64,000 bases of DNA from an uncultured Fidelibacterota bacterium (GTDB taxonomy: Bacteria; Fidelibacterota; Marinisomatia; Marinisomatales; UBA1611): assembly GCA_902562835.1 (NCBI GenBank), contig CACEUX010000006.1:1-64000 (forward strand), given 5' to 3'. Below the pieces are notes generated by a model. That model was not told the DNA's origin. It ran no database searches and saw only the letters and a list, made by a program, of their open reading frames with translations. The position numbers and the translations under genes are program-made. Positions 17,227-27,025 of the stretch are shown one piece after another. Each line of letters opens with the position of its first letter. The first letter of the stretch is position 1.

Positions 17227-17715
17227 ATGGCTGAAATGTTATTCTGGCTCATCGCTGCATTAACGATTGCGTCTGCAGCAATGGTAGTATTAAATAATCA
17301 GTTACTATATTCTGCAATAGCTTTACTGTTCACACTGTTTGGTGTAGCCGGACTGTATATTTACCTCTGGGCAGACTTCATAGCGGGGGTACAACTCTTA
17401 GTTTATATTGGCGGTATCAATGTTCTTATTATCTTTGGAATTATGCTGACCAATAGAATCTCATCCATCAGACTTTCTCAAACAAACGTTCAACAAGGGG
17501 TCGGAGGAGTTGTTTCATTCTGGCTACTAATACTAGTCTCTATGGTCATAACAAAAACGCCATGGTACCAGACCACATCTGCTGAACCTTCAAGTACGGT
17601 CCGAGAAGTAGGAACTTTACTCATGACAAAGTATATATTGCCATTCGAAGCCATATCATTGCTTTTATTAGGCGCATTAATTGGAGCTGCTCTTTTATCT
17701 AGGGAAGCAAGTTAA
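17227..17715 (+). CDS. nuoJ: NADH-quinone oxidoreductase subunit J
   Basis: A 162-residue membrane subunit with five predicted helices. The conserved segment QLLYSAIALLFTLFGVAGLYIYLWADFIAGVQLLVYIGGINVLIIFGIMLTN is typical of NuoJ (EF-quoted as FIAGVQLLVYIGGI). It starts five bases after nuoI and its stop overlaps the nuoK ATG by one base (TAATG). The position between I and K confirms the call. Confidence 0.95.
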   Translation: MAEMLFWLIAALTIASAAMVVLNNQLLYSAIALLFTLFGVAGLYIYLWADFIAGVQLLVYIGGINVLIIFGIMLTNRISSIRLSQTNVQQGVGGVVSFWLLILVSMVITKTPWYQTTSAEPSSTVREVGTLLMTKYILPFEAISLLLLGALIGAALLSREAS

Positions 17716-18020
17716 TGGATCAGCTTAATAACTACCTTTTTATATCTGCGATTCTCTTTTCTCTTGGAGTGTTTGGCGTGATGACTAGGCGTAATGGAAT
17801 TGCGGTCTTAATGGGTGTTGAGCTCATCTTGAATTCAGCAAATTTGAATTTTGTAGCCTTTTCAAGATTTGGAGGAATGAACCTTGATGGACATATTTTT
17901 GGTCTCATCGTTATCGTGCTTGCAGCAGCAGAGGCTGCAGTAGCGCTAGCAATTGTAATTAATATTTATAATAACTTGAATACAATTAATGTAGATGAAG
18001 CCTCTACAATGAAAGAATAA
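17715..18020 (+). CDS. nuoK: NADH-quinone oxidoreductase subunit K
   Basis: A 101-residue, three-helix antiporter-like subunit. Conserved membrane glutamates involved in proton translocation are seen in GVELILNSANLNFVAFS and AAAEAAVALAIVI. The start overlaps nuoJ by one base and the stop overlaps nuoL by one base. Length and motif are standard for the family. Confidence 0.96.
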   Translation: MDQLNNYLFISAILFSLGVFGVMTRRNGIAVLMGVELILNSANLNFVAFSRFGGMNLDGHIFGLIVIVLAAAEAAVALAIVINIYNNLNTINVDEASTMKE

Positions 18021-20101
18021 TGGAAAATAGTTTCATACTTTATTCATTATTGATCTTATTTCTGCCTCTTCTAGCATTTGTAATCCAGATATTTTTCGGA
18101 AAACGTCTACCGCGCGAAGGCGATTGGGTTTCAATAGGAGCAATATCAATCACATTGATCTTGGCGATCACAATGTTTGTAAAAATGCTCCTAGTTGGTG
18201 ATCCGGAGTTTAAACATGAAGCTTCTATTGTCTGGTTAGATATGGGTGCATTTACCATTAGTTTGGGTTTTCTTGTGGATAATATTACTATTATCATGTT
18301 GCTCATTGTTGCGCTTATATCGACCTGCACTCATATTTTTTCTACAGAATACCTCAAAGGAGATATCAGGTACTCGCGTTATTTTGGTTACCTTGGTCTT
18401 TTTACATTCTCGATGAATGGTATAGTTCTAGCGAATAACCTTATGTCAATGTATATGTTTTGGGAATTGGTAGGAGTGAGTTCCTATCTACTAATAGGGC
18501 ATTGGTTTGAGAAAGATTCCGCTGCAGATGCCAGTAAAAAAGCTTTTCTTACAAATAGGGTAGGTGATATAGGTTTTTTTATAGGGATTATGCTCATTTA
18601 TAGTGCTGTAGGATCATTTGCATTTACTGATGTTTTCGATGGTGTTGCTTCTGGAATGATCGCTGGTACAACATTGACTTTTGCTGGAGTTGGGTTATTT
18701 ATGGGTGCCATGGGAAAATCATCACAGTTTCCTCTCCATATATGGTTACCAGACGCAATGGAAGGGCCGACTCCTGTTTCTGCATTAATGCACGCTGCTA
18801 CCATGGTAGCTGCAGGAGTCTATCTAACTGTCAGAATTTTTCCAATTCTTACTCCAGATGCATTGCTGGTAGTTGCTTATGTGGGTGGATTTACAGCCTT
18901 ATTTGCAGCCTCTATTGCAATCACACAGACAGATATCAAAAAAGTATTAGCATATTCAACCGTTAGCCAGCTGGGTTACATGATTTTGGCGGTAGGTACA
19001 GGAGTTTATACTGCCGCGTTTTTTCATTTATTGACACATGCTATGTTTAAAGCCAACTTGTTTTACGGGTCTGGGTCGGTTATCCATTCGATGCATCATG
19101 CTCTTCATGAGAAACATGACCATGAAACAGACCCTCAAGACATGCATAACATGGGTGGATTTAAAGATAAGATGCCAATCACTTATTGGTCCATGCTGAT
19201 AAGTACAATGGCAATAGCGGGTGTGCCACTGTTTTCAGGCTTTCTTTCAAAAGATGCAATACTTGCAGGAACTTTATCTTTTGCACAGCATCACCCAGAA
19301 CATTTATTATTACCGTTATTTGGTTTTGGCGCGGCTCTTATGACTGCATTTTACATGTTCAGAATGATATTCTTGACTTTTCATGGTGAGCCAAAGATGC
19401 CTGAATTAATAGATGATATCCATGAGTCTCCAAAAGAAATGACAGGTCCAATAGTCTTATTGGGAACCCTAAGTGTTTACATTTGGTATACTTTACCCAA
19501 TAACCTAAGCCCAATGTCAAGTTACGGTTGGTTTAATCCGAAACTAGATAACCATAACTTTAAAGGAGGTTTAGTTCATCCGATTGATTCTAGTGTTCCA
19601 GGTAGTATCAGCGCACTTGAAATTGCCGAGCATGCGCATCATGCTCATCATATGGCCATGTATATCTCAATTGCAGTCGCGGCAATTGGTATCTTTCTTT
19701 CTTGGTTTATTTACATCAAAAAAGGCTTGTCTGTAAATGCTCTGGCGGAACGTGCTGGTTTTCTTTACAGATGGAGTTTTAATAAATATTATTTTGATGA
19801 AAACTATAATAAATATCTGTATCAACCTACCTTGAGGTTAGCCGACAAAGTATCTTGGTTGGATTGGGAGCTTTATGATAAATATTTTATCAATGGATTT
19901 GGTCGATTAACGAATTGGGCTAGCAAAGTCACAGGAAAGTTTGATTTTGATGTAATTGATCAGTTACTTGTTGATGGTACGGGCAAGATTGCAAATTTGA
20001 TTGGTAGGAAGTTTAAAGGTGTTCAGACTGGAAAACTTCAAAATTATGTGCTGTATGTAGCAGCAGGGGTAATCATTTTAATGGTTATTCAATCATTTTA
20101 A
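18020..20101 (+). CDS. nuoL: NADH-quinone oxidoreductase subunit L
   Basis: The largest proton-pumping membrane subunit at 693 residues, with about 15-16 helices and the long lateral helix near its C terminus. Diagnostic motifs are MFWELVGVSSYLLIGHWF, PLHIWLPDAMEGPTPVSALMHAATMVAAGVYL (the proton-channel Lys/His region) and AYSTVSQLGYMI. Two His-rich loops are present (SMHHALHEKHDHETD and HAHHAHHMAMY), the first being common in the family. It is followed 25 bases later by nuoM. Confidence 0.96.
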   Translation: MENSFILYSLLILFLPLLAFVIQIFFGKRLPREGDWVSIGAISITLILAITMFVKMLLVGDPEFKHEASIVWLDMGAFTISLGFLVDNITIIMLLIVALISTCTHIFSTEYLKGDIRYSRYFGYLGLFTFSMNGIVLANNLMSMYMFWELVGVSSYLLIGHWFEKDSAADASKKAFLTNRVGDIGFFIGIMLIYSAVGSFAFTDVFDGVASGMIAGTTLTFAGVGLFMGAMGKSSQFPLHIWLPDAMEGPTPVSALMHAATMVAAGVYLTVRIFPILTPDALLVVAYVGGFTALFAASIAITQTDIKKVLAYSTVSQLGYMILAVGTGVYTAAFFHLLTHAMFKANLFYGSGSVIHSMHHALHEKHDHETDPQDMHNMGGFKDKMPITYWSMLISTMAIAGVPLFSGFLSKDAILAGTLSFAQHHPEHLLLPLFGFGAALMTAFYMFRMIFLTFHGEPKMPELIDDIHESPKEMTGPIVLLGTLSVYIWYTLPNNLSPMSSYGWFNPKLDNHNFKGGLVHPIDSSVPGSISALEIAEHAHHAHHMAMYISIAVAAIGIFLSWFIYIKKGLSVNALAERAGFLYRWSFNKYYFDENYNKYLYQPTLRLADKVSWLDWELYDKYFINGFGRLTNWASKVTGKFDFDVIDQLLVDGTGKIANLIGRKFKGVQTGKLQNYVLYVAAGVIILMVIQSF

Positions 20102-20126
20102 CACAAATGTGTGAGTAGAGGAGAAG

Positions 20127-21671
20127 ATGGATTATATTCTCAGTTGGTTAATTTGGCTTCCCGTCATTGGGATGGTGGCCATTGCATTCATACCTCGAGA
20201 TAAAGAGGTTTTGATCAAACAGTCCGCTGCGGTGACAACGGGGCTACAATTTGTTCTTACCTTGGTCTTGTGGAATAACTTCGATTCAAAAGATGGATCC
20301 ATGCAGTTCAAAGAGTGGGCTGAATGGATACCTTCATTTAATATTTCATACTATCTTGGTGTTGACGGTTTAAGCTTACCTATGGTTATCCTTACAGGGA
20401 TGCTTTTCTTTATAGGTGTATTTGTAAGTTGGAATATTAAAAAGGCAGTTAAGGGGTATTTTGCACTTTTTCTTCTACTCAATACAGGAGTAATGGGGGT
20501 TTTCTTATCACTTGATTTTTTCCTTTTTTATATATTTTGGGAAGTGATGCTTTTGCCTATGTATTTCTTGATAGGAATGTGGGGCGGCCCTCAAAGAGAA
20601 TATGCGGCCATAAAGTTTTTTCTGTATACTCTTTTTGGTTCTGTATTGATGTTAATTGGCATATTAGGCCTTTATTTCTCTTGTGGTAAGACTTTCGATA
20701 TATTGGAGCTTACAAGAGTAGCTCCTGAAGCTCTTAGTAGTATAATGTGGTGGGGTATGAGTGCAATAAAAGTGATATGGATACTGTTATTTATTGGATT
20801 CGCTATTAAAGTTCCTGTTTTTCCTTTTCATACTTGGTTACCTCTAGCTCATGTTGAGGCGCCGACCGCTGTTTCCGTATTATTAGCGGGTATTTTACTA
20901 AAGCTTGGTGTATATGGTATTATCAGAGTTAATTATGGATTAATGCCAGATGGTGTTTACTGGTTCTCATATGCGCTTGCATTTCTTGGGCTCATAAATG
21001 TTGTCTGGGGAGGTCTTTGTGCTTTAGCCCAAAAAGATTTAAAAAAACTGGTAGCCTACTCAAGTGTAAATCACATGGGCTATTCCTTAATTGGAATGGC
21101 AGCAGTGGTAGCAGCTGGCGAGGCACATGGAGCGAATCTAAAGGCTGCTCAGGCTGGTCTGGGTGGAGCTGTATTTCAGATGTTTAACCATGGAACAATT
21201 TCTGCAATGCTGTTTATACTCGTCGGTGTAATCTATGAAAGAGCACACCATCGGGAAATTGAAGGTTTCGGTGGACTTGCTAGTCAGATGCCGGTCTACA
21301 CTGGTGTTACAGCAGTAGCATTTTTTGCAGGACTAGGTTTACCTGGGCTGTCTGGTTTTATTAGTGAAGCGATGTGCTTTATTGGCGCATTTCCAGTTTA
21401 TAAAGGAATTGTGATTGCATCTACGATTGGCATTCTATTAAATGCAGCCTATTTCTTATGGGCATTCCAAAGGATATTTTTTGGTGAGTTGAATGAGAAA
21501 TACAATGATCTTCCTGAGATAAATCGCTTAGAATTATTTACAGTAATACCATTACTAGTAGTAACTCTTTTCTTAGGTATTTATCCAGCTCCATATCTAG
21601 ATATAATTTCTAGTACAATGGACACTATCATTGAGCACGTTGTCTCGATGGCAACGTATGCAAGCATGTAA
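20127..21671 (+). CDS. nuoM: NADH-quinone oxidoreductase subunit M
   Basis: A 514-residue antiporter-like proton-pumping subunit. Diagnostic motifs are FYIFWEVMLLPMYFLIGMWGG (the conserved Glu in helix 5), FPFHTWLPLAHVEAPTAVSVLLAGILLKLGVYG and AYSSVNHMGYSLIG. A GAGGAGAAG Shine-Dalgarno precedes the ATG. It lies 11 bases before nuoN. Size and motifs are entirely standard. Confidence 0.96.
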   Translation: MDYILSWLIWLPVIGMVAIAFIPRDKEVLIKQSAAVTTGLQFVLTLVLWNNFDSKDGSMQFKEWAEWIPSFNISYYLGVDGLSLPMVILTGMLFFIGVFVSWNIKKAVKGYFALFLLLNTGVMGVFLSLDFFLFYIFWEVMLLPMYFLIGMWGGPQREYAAIKFFLYTLFGSVLMLIGILGLYFSCGKTFDILELTRVAPEALSSIMWWGMSAIKVIWILLFIGFAIKVPVFPFHTWLPLAHVEAPTAVSVLLAGILLKLGVYGIIRVNYGLMPDGVYWFSYALAFLGLINVVWGGLCALAQKDLKKLVAYSSVNHMGYSLIGMAAVVAAGEAHGANLKAAQAGLGGAVFQMFNHGTISAMLFILVGVIYERAHHREIEGFGGLASQMPVYTGVTAVAFFAGLGLPGLSGFISEAMCFIGAFPVYKGIVIASTIGILLNAAYFLWAFQRIFFGELNEKYNDLPEINRLELFTVIPLLVVTLFLGIYPAPYLDIISSTMDTIIEHVVSMATYASM

Positions 21672-21682
21672 TTGACCAAGTA

Positions 21683-23176
21683 ATGAATAACCTCCAAAGT
21701 CTTTCCTTTTTCTATCCAGAATTACTGCTAACGTTAGTTATTTTGTTTGCTATTATTTATGACCTATTAATCGATTCCTCAGAATCTGGAAAGGTTGGAT
21801 GGGTATTAGTTTTTGGATTAGTTCTGGTAGCCATAGCTATATGGTTTCAAGATAGTAGCAAAGTAACGACCCTGTTTACAGATGCTGTGGTCTTAGACCC
21901 TTTTTCGACCTTCTTTAAACTGCTTATAATTCTTGCAACGATTTTTGTATCAGTGGTAAGCCTATATTCTAATGAGCTAAGGGACTATAGGAAGGGTGAA
22001 TATTTTTATTTGCTAGGGATAATCACATTTGGACTTTTTATGATGGTCTCTTCTATTGACCTTATCATGGTCTATGTTTCAATAGAGATTGTTTCAATCA
22101 TGTCTTTTGTCCTGGCAGGGTATCTAAAAAAGAATACACGTTCAAATGAGGCTGCGTTAAAATATGTTGTATATGGTGCCTTTTCATCTGGTATCATGCT
22201 ATTTGGTCTGAGTTATATCTATGGTCTTACAGGCAGTACAAACTTCTTTCAAATTCAACAGATATTAGCTTCTAGTGGTAGTGAATCAAATTCTGCAATT
22301 TTGATGGCAGTTGTAATGATTTTGGCCGGTTTTGGATATAAGGTCTCTGCAGTTCCCTTTCATTTCTGGACCCCAGATGTATATGAAGGGTCACCAACGA
22401 CAATCACAGCATATTTATCTATCGCACCAAAGGCTGGAGCATTTGCAATGATGATCCGGTTCTTCAATCAAGTATTAGCTGATGGCGGTGCAATGAGTGG
22501 TTTAGGCTATTTTTCTACAACAGATTTGCCTTGGGCAAGTTTAATAAGTTTACTCGCTGTCCTTACAATGACCGTTGGTAATGTTGTTGCTATTCAACAA
22601 GATAATATAAAGCGAATGCTTGCTTATTCTAGCATAGCACATGCAGGATATATGTTACTCGCTATGCCAGTTATGTCTGGTGATAGTATATATGCGATCA
22701 TGGTCTACCTGGTCATGTATCTATTTATGAATCTTGGAGCATTCTTTGTAGTGATAACAATAAAGAACAAGACCGATGGTGAAACCTTTGATGATTACAA
22801 GGGGCTTGGATGGGAAATGCCTATAGTTGGCATAACTATGACACTTTTTATGGTCTCACTCACAGGACTCCCACCCACTGCTGGTTTTATTGGCAAGTTC
22901 TATATTTTTGCTTCTTTAATTCAGGGAGGCGGCTCATTCTATTGGCTTGTTGTCATTGGCGGAGTTAACAGCGTTGTTTCTTTATACTATTATCTCAGAG
23001 TAGTAAAAGTTATGTATTTTGACGGAGATAGAAAGGACTCACTAGTCTCTCCACCCAAAGTTCTTACAGCAATGCTTTTAGCAACTGCAGTTCCAACAAT
23101 GGTTCTTGGCATATATTGGGTACCTATAGCAAAATGGATTAAAGAGTCTTTAGTGTTTTTTATTCAAACTATTTAA
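21683..23176 (+). CDS. nuoN: NADH-quinone oxidoreductase subunit N
   Basis: A 497-residue antiporter-like proton-pumping subunit and the last of the nuo series. Diagnostic motifs are MVYVSIEIVSIMSFVLAGYLKK, VPFHFWTPDVYEGSPTTITAYLSIAPKAGAF and AYSSIAHAGYMLLA. It is followed after only nine bases by nqrA, with no terminator in the gap. This joins the proton-pumping and sodium-pumping complexes into one apparent transcript. Confidence 0.96.
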   Translation: MNNLQSLSFFYPELLLTLVILFAIIYDLLIDSSESGKVGWVLVFGLVLVAIAIWFQDSSKVTTLFTDAVVLDPFSTFFKLLIILATIFVSVVSLYSNELRDYRKGEYFYLLGIITFGLFMMVSSIDLIMVYVSIEIVSIMSFVLAGYLKKNTRSNEAALKYVVYGAFSSGIMLFGLSYIYGLTGSTNFFQIQQILASSGSESNSAILMAVVMILAGFGYKVSAVPFHFWTPDVYEGSPTTITAYLSIAPKAGAFAMMIRFFNQVLADGGAMSGLGYFSTTDLPWASLISLLAVLTMTVGNVVAIQQDNIKRMLAYSSIAHAGYMLLAMPVMSGDSIYAIMVYLVMYLFMNLGAFFVVITIKNKTDGETFDDYKGLGWEMPIVGITMTLFMVSLTGLPPTAGFIGKFYIFASLIQGGGSFYWLVVIGGVNSVVSLYYYLRVVKVMYFDGDRKDSLVSPPKVLTAMLLATAVPTMVLGIYWVPIAKWIKESLVFFIQTI

Positions 23177-23185
23177 ATAATTAAA

Positions 23186-24517
23186 TTGAATCATATTTCC
23201 ATAAATAAGGGTCACGATATAAAATTATCTGGCGTGCCAAGCCAAGAGATAAAGCAGGCTCCCACTCCTAAAAGTGTATCGATCCTTCCAAATCACTTTA
23301 GGAATGTGAAGCCAAAATTATTAGTAAAAGAAGGGGATATTGTAAAAATAGGATCACCATTGTTTTTCGATAAGACCAAACCTGAAGTTAAATGGGCATC
23401 TCCAGCTAGTGGTCAAATTAGGACTATCCAATTTGGTGCGAGGAGAGTGGTCGAGAAAATAGAGATTGCAATAAAAGATAATGAAAAAGTTTCTTTTCCA
23501 GAACTTACCAAATTAAACCTCGAATCTTTAGACCGAAATAAAATATTAGATATAATTTTAGAAGCTAATCTATTTACTCTAATCCGTCAGAGGCCTTTCA
23601 ATAAAGTTGCAGACCCAAAAGATACTCCAAGGGATATCTTTATTTCAGGCTATAACTCATCTCCATTGTCTGTTGACCTTCAAAATTTAATTGAGCAAGA
23701 AAGGGATGCTTTTCAAACTGGTCTTACCTCATTAAATAAGTTAACAGAAGGAACTGTTTTTCTAACTTTACGTAACCCAATGCAGTTTGATAATGTTTCA
23801 GTACAAACAATATCTGGTCCTCATCCTTCTGGTAATGTTGGTATACAGATACATCATACAAAACCATTAAAACCAGGCGAAGTTATATGGTCCGTGAATG
23901 CCCAACATGTAATAACTTTAGGAAGGTTATTTAAAACCGGGTCCTATGATCCTGCAGTAATAGTTTCTATAGGTGGCTCAGGTGCAACAAACCCCTCTAC
24001 AGTTAAGACTATTACGGGTGTAAATATCGGCCTCCTCGTTGAAGAACAAAATTTAAAGGTACCTGCCCGCTTGATTTCTGGGGATGTATTGACTGGAAAG
24101 ACTGTTGAAAATGCAGATTTTTTGGGTTTTTATGATTCGTCAGTTAGTATAATAAATGATGATGTAAAAAGGCCATTCTTAGGTATGTTATCTCTTGGAA
24201 GTGGTAAAACAAAATATAGTTTAACTAAGGCTTTTTTATCATTTGGAAACAAAGCATTTAATTTCACCTCATCCCAGAATGGTGAATTACGAGCTATGGT
24301 TCCATTAAATGCGTGGGAAGATGTATTGCCAATGGATATATATCCAAACCCGCTATATCGCGCTATCTTAGCTCAAGATATTGAGGAAATGGAAAAACTT
24401 GGTATTTGGGAATGTGATGATGAAGATTTTGCACTATGTTCCTTTGCTTGTCCGAGCAAGATTGATGTAGGAGGTGTTGTACGTGATGGACTCGATCTGA
24501 TGGAGAAGGAAGGGTAG
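23186..24517 (+). CDS. nqrA: Na+-translocating NADH:quinone reductase subunit A
   Basis: A 443-residue cytoplasmic/peripheral subunit of Na+-NQR that contributes to quinone binding. The start is TTG giving MNHISINKGHDIKLSGVPSQ, the normal N terminus (KGLDI.L.G.P). Further conserved blocks are FQTGLTSLNKLTEGTVFLTL, VSGPHPSGNVGIQIHH (here ISGPHPSGNVGIQIHH), and the C-terminal CSFACPSKIDVGGVVRDGLDLMEKEG. Gap to nuoN is nine bases and to nqrB two bases. Confidence 0.96.
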   Translation: MNHISINKGHDIKLSGVPSQEIKQAPTPKSVSILPNHFRNVKPKLLVKEGDIVKIGSPLFFDKTKPEVKWASPASGQIRTIQFGARRVVEKIEIAIKDNEKVSFPELTKLNLESLDRNKILDIILEANLFTLIRQRPFNKVADPKDTPRDIFISGYNSSPLSVDLQNLIEQERDAFQTGLTSLNKLTEGTVFLTLRNPMQFDNVSVQTISGPHPSGNVGIQIHHTKPLKPGEVIWSVNAQHVITLGRLFKTGSYDPAVIVSIGGSGATNPSTVKTITGVNIGLLVEEQNLKVPARLISGDVLTGKTVENADFLGFYDSSVSIINDDVKRPFLGMLSLGSGKTKYSLTKAFLSFGNKAFNFTSSQNGELRAMVPLNAWEDVLPMDIYPNPLYRAILAQDIEEMEKLGIWECDDEDFALCSFACPSKIDVGGVVRDGLDLMEKEG

Positions 24518-24519
24518 CT

Positions 24520-25704
24520 GTGAAATTAATCAGAAATTTATTAGATAAAGCTGCGCCGACTTTTAAAGAAGGAGGTAGCTTGGAAAGACTTTACCCAATT
24601 TTTGAAGCAACAGACACCATTCTCTTTAGTACAGATGAGCGTACAAAATCAGGGCCGCATATACGCGACAGTATTGATATTAAGCGTGTAATGATTTTGG
24701 TTGTATTATCACTGATACCATGCTACATATTTGGTGCAATTAACATTGGGTATCAAAAGTCGCTGACCTTTGGTCTAACTACAACTTGGTCCGAAAATCT
24801 TTTTACTGGTATAGTAACAATCATTCCTATTATTGCAGTTACCTTTGCGTCTGGTGCCTTTTGGGAGTTGTTATTTGGTGTAGTTAGAAAACATCCTATT
24901 TCTGAGGGTTTTTTAGTGACATGTGCACTCATACCCCTGACCTTGCCTCCATCCATTCCATTATGGCAGGTAGCAGTCGCTACATCATTTGGAATTGTTA
25001 TTGGTAAAGAAATTTTTGGTGGAGTTGGTATGAACATATTTAATCCAGCATTGATGGCCAGAGCATTTCTATATTTCACATATCCGATTGATATTTCTGG
25101 GGATAAGGTCTGGGCGCTAGCTCCTGATGGCTATTCTGGTCCAACTGCCCTAAGTATTCCTGCTGGCAAGACAAATGCCAATGCAATAGAATTACTCAAC
25201 AAAGCTAGTTCAGATCTGGTTTTTGATTATTCTTGGATGAATATGTTCATGGGGTGGATACCAGGGTCTATTGGAGAGACAAATAAATGGCTGGTATTGA
25301 TTGGTGCTATTTTTCTAGTGACTATTGGAATAACAAGTTGGAGAGTAATGGTAGGTTCAGTTCTAGGTCTTTTATCGATGGCATTTATCACAAATATTCT
25401 TGCCCCATATTCTACAAATGCAATGCTTACAATTCCACCTCACTATCATCTAGTTATGGGTAGTTTTTTGTTTGGAACTGTTTTTATGGCAACTGAACCA
25501 GTCACTGGATCGCATACAAATACTGGAAGATGGATCTTTGGGTTTTTGGTTGGAGCATTAACAGTCATCATTCGAAGCATTAATCCGGCATATCCCGAAG
25601 GAATAATGTTGGCTATTCTTTTGATGAATGCGTTTGCACCACTCATTGATTATTATGTTGTTCAAAGTAATATCAAAAGGAGAATGGTCCGCTATGCACA
25701 GTAA
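24520..25704 (+). CDS. nqrB: Na+-translocating NADH:quinone reductase subunit B
   Basis: A 394-residue membrane subunit that carries covalent FMN and riboflavin and forms part of the sodium channel. Ten or so helices are evident, and GKEIFGGVGMNIFNPALMARAFLYF is a strong family block. The FMN-attachment threonine is in DGYSGPTAL (T209); the known consensus is S(T)GAT, so the Ala is Pro here, an oddity. The start is GTG 24520 two bases after the nqrA stop. The C terminus overlaps nqrC by 11 bases. Confidence 0.95.
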   Translation: MKLIRNLLDKAAPTFKEGGSLERLYPIFEATDTILFSTDERTKSGPHIRDSIDIKRVMILVVLSLIPCYIFGAINIGYQKSLTFGLTTTWSENLFTGIVTIIPIIAVTFASGAFWELLFGVVRKHPISEGFLVTCALIPLTLPPSIPLWQVAVATSFGIVIGKEIFGGVGMNIFNPALMARAFLYFTYPIDISGDKVWALAPDGYSGPTALSIPAGKTNANAIELLNKASSDLVFDYSWMNMFMGWIPGSIGETNKWLVLIGAIFLVTIGITSWRVMVGSVLGLLSMAFITNILAPYSTNAMLTIPPHYHLVMGSFLFGTVFMATEPVTGSHTNTGRWIFGFLVGALTVIIRSINPAYPEGIMLAILLMNAFAPLIDYYVVQSNIKRRMVRYAQ

Positions 25705-26395
25705 TCAGTATACTCTGATTTTTACCTCGGTGCTCACGATTATCCTTGCATCATTATTATCTGTTGCAGCTGGAAGTCTAAATCAAATTCAAAAATTAAA
25801 TGTAGAAATTGATAGTAAAAAAAATATACTGTCATCTCTTGGATTTAAAGAATCTGATGATGAAAAATGGACATCAAATGAAATTTTAGAGCTTTTCAAT
25901 AGTAATATAGAATCATATGTATTAGATAAAAATGGTAATCAGACAGAGATAAATATAAAATCAATAGACCCAGAAGATGATTATGATAATATGCCCATCT
26001 ATATTAATAAAACTGAAAATGGGATTAATGGTTATGCCATACCCATATCGGGGAAGGGGTTATGGAGCACCCTTTATGGCTATTTTGCAATTGAGCCAGA
26101 TGGCATGACTGCAAAAGGTATTACTTTCTATGCTCATAAAGAAACTCCTGGTCTTGGAGGTGAAGTGGATAAGTCGTGGTTTCAAAATAATTTTGTTGGA
26201 AAGAGATTTATAGATGACAAGGGTAATTTGGTAGGTATAAAGGTAGTCAAAGGTAAAGCAGATGTGAACAGCGATTATGAGGTCGATGGCATTTCTGGTG
26301 CAACTATTACCAGCAAAGGCCTTGAAACATTTTTGGTTGATGACCTAAGAAAATATGAACCATTTTTTAAGAAAATAAGGAATGCTAACGGTTAA
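25694..26395 (+). CDS. nqrC: Na+-translocating NADH:quinone reductase subunit C
   Basis: A 233-residue protein with one N-terminal membrane helix (YTLIFTSVLTIILASLLSVAAG) and a periplasmic domain with covalent FMN. The flavinylation motif is intact: DGISGATITSKG, with Thr about 204. I start it at ATG 25694, not the listed 25628, because MHSNQYTLIFTSVL matches the family N terminus and AGGAG lies upstream at 25680. ApbE encoded at the operon end should attach the FMN. It overlaps nqrB by 11 bases and nqrD by one. Confidence 0.95.
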   Translation: MHSNQYTLIFTSVLTIILASLLSVAAGSLNQIQKLNVEIDSKKNILSSLGFKESDDEKWTSNEILELFNSNIESYVLDKNGNQTEINIKSIDPEDDYDNMPIYINKTENGINGYAIPISGKGLWSTLYGYFAIEPDGMTAKGITFYAHKETPGLGGEVDKSWFQNNFVGKRFIDDKGNLVGIKVVKGKADVNSDYEVDGISGATITSKGLETFLVDDLRKYEPFFKKIRNANG

Positions 26396-27021
26396 TGGCA
26401 CTGCTTGATAAAAAATCAAAAGAAGCTCTTACAGATCCGCTTATGGCCAATAATCCCATAAGTTTACAAGTACTTGGCATATGCTCAGCACTTGCAGTGA
26501 CAGTACAATTGAATACTGCTGTGGTGATGACATTAGCAGTTGTCTCAGTGCTCTCAATATCGAATACAGTTATTTCCATTCTGAGAACAATGATTCCTGG
26601 TAAGGTGAGGATAATAGTCCAATTATCAGTGATTGCGAGCCTAGTAATATTAACCGATCAAGTCTTACAGGCTTTTATGTATGATATAAGTAAACAACTT
26701 TCAGTGTTCGTAGCTCTAATTATTACAAATTGTATAGTTATGGGAAGAGCAGAAGCCTTTGCAATGCAGAATTCACCTGGAAAGTCTTTTTTGGATGGTT
26801 TAGGAAATGGTTTAGGATATGGAGGCATACTCATTTCAGTAGCCTTCTTCAGAGAATTACTAGGTAATGGATCTATATATGGTTATCAGGTTATTCCCAA
26901 TTCATTGTATGAAATGGGATACCAAAACATGGGTTTGATGGTTTTATCTCCTGGCGCTTTTATAATTTTAGGTTTAATTGTTTGGCTACATCGTATTGCA
27001 AGTGGAATTAAAGAGGATTGA
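26395..27021 (+). CDS. nqrD: Na+-translocating NADH:quinone reductase subunit D
   Basis: A 208-residue, six-helix membrane subunit. Together with NqrE it holds an iron centre across the membrane. The Cys expected as ligands are present in [12 protein letters not shown] (about C30) and [15 protein letters not shown] (about C113). [13 protein letters not shown] is another family block. The start overlaps nqrC in a TAATG; the gene is followed four bases later by nqrE. Confidence 0.95.
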   Translation: MALLDKKSKEALTDPLMANNPISLQVLGICSALAVTVQLNTAVVMTLAVVSVLSISNTVISILRTMIPGKVRIIVQLSVIASLVILTDQVLQAFMYDISKQLSVFVALIITNCIVMGRAEAFAMQNSPGKSFLDGLGNGLGYGGILISVAFFRELLGNGSIYGYQVIPNSLYEMGYQNMGLMVLSPGAFIILGLIVWLHRIASGIKED

Positions 27022-27025
27022 TTTT

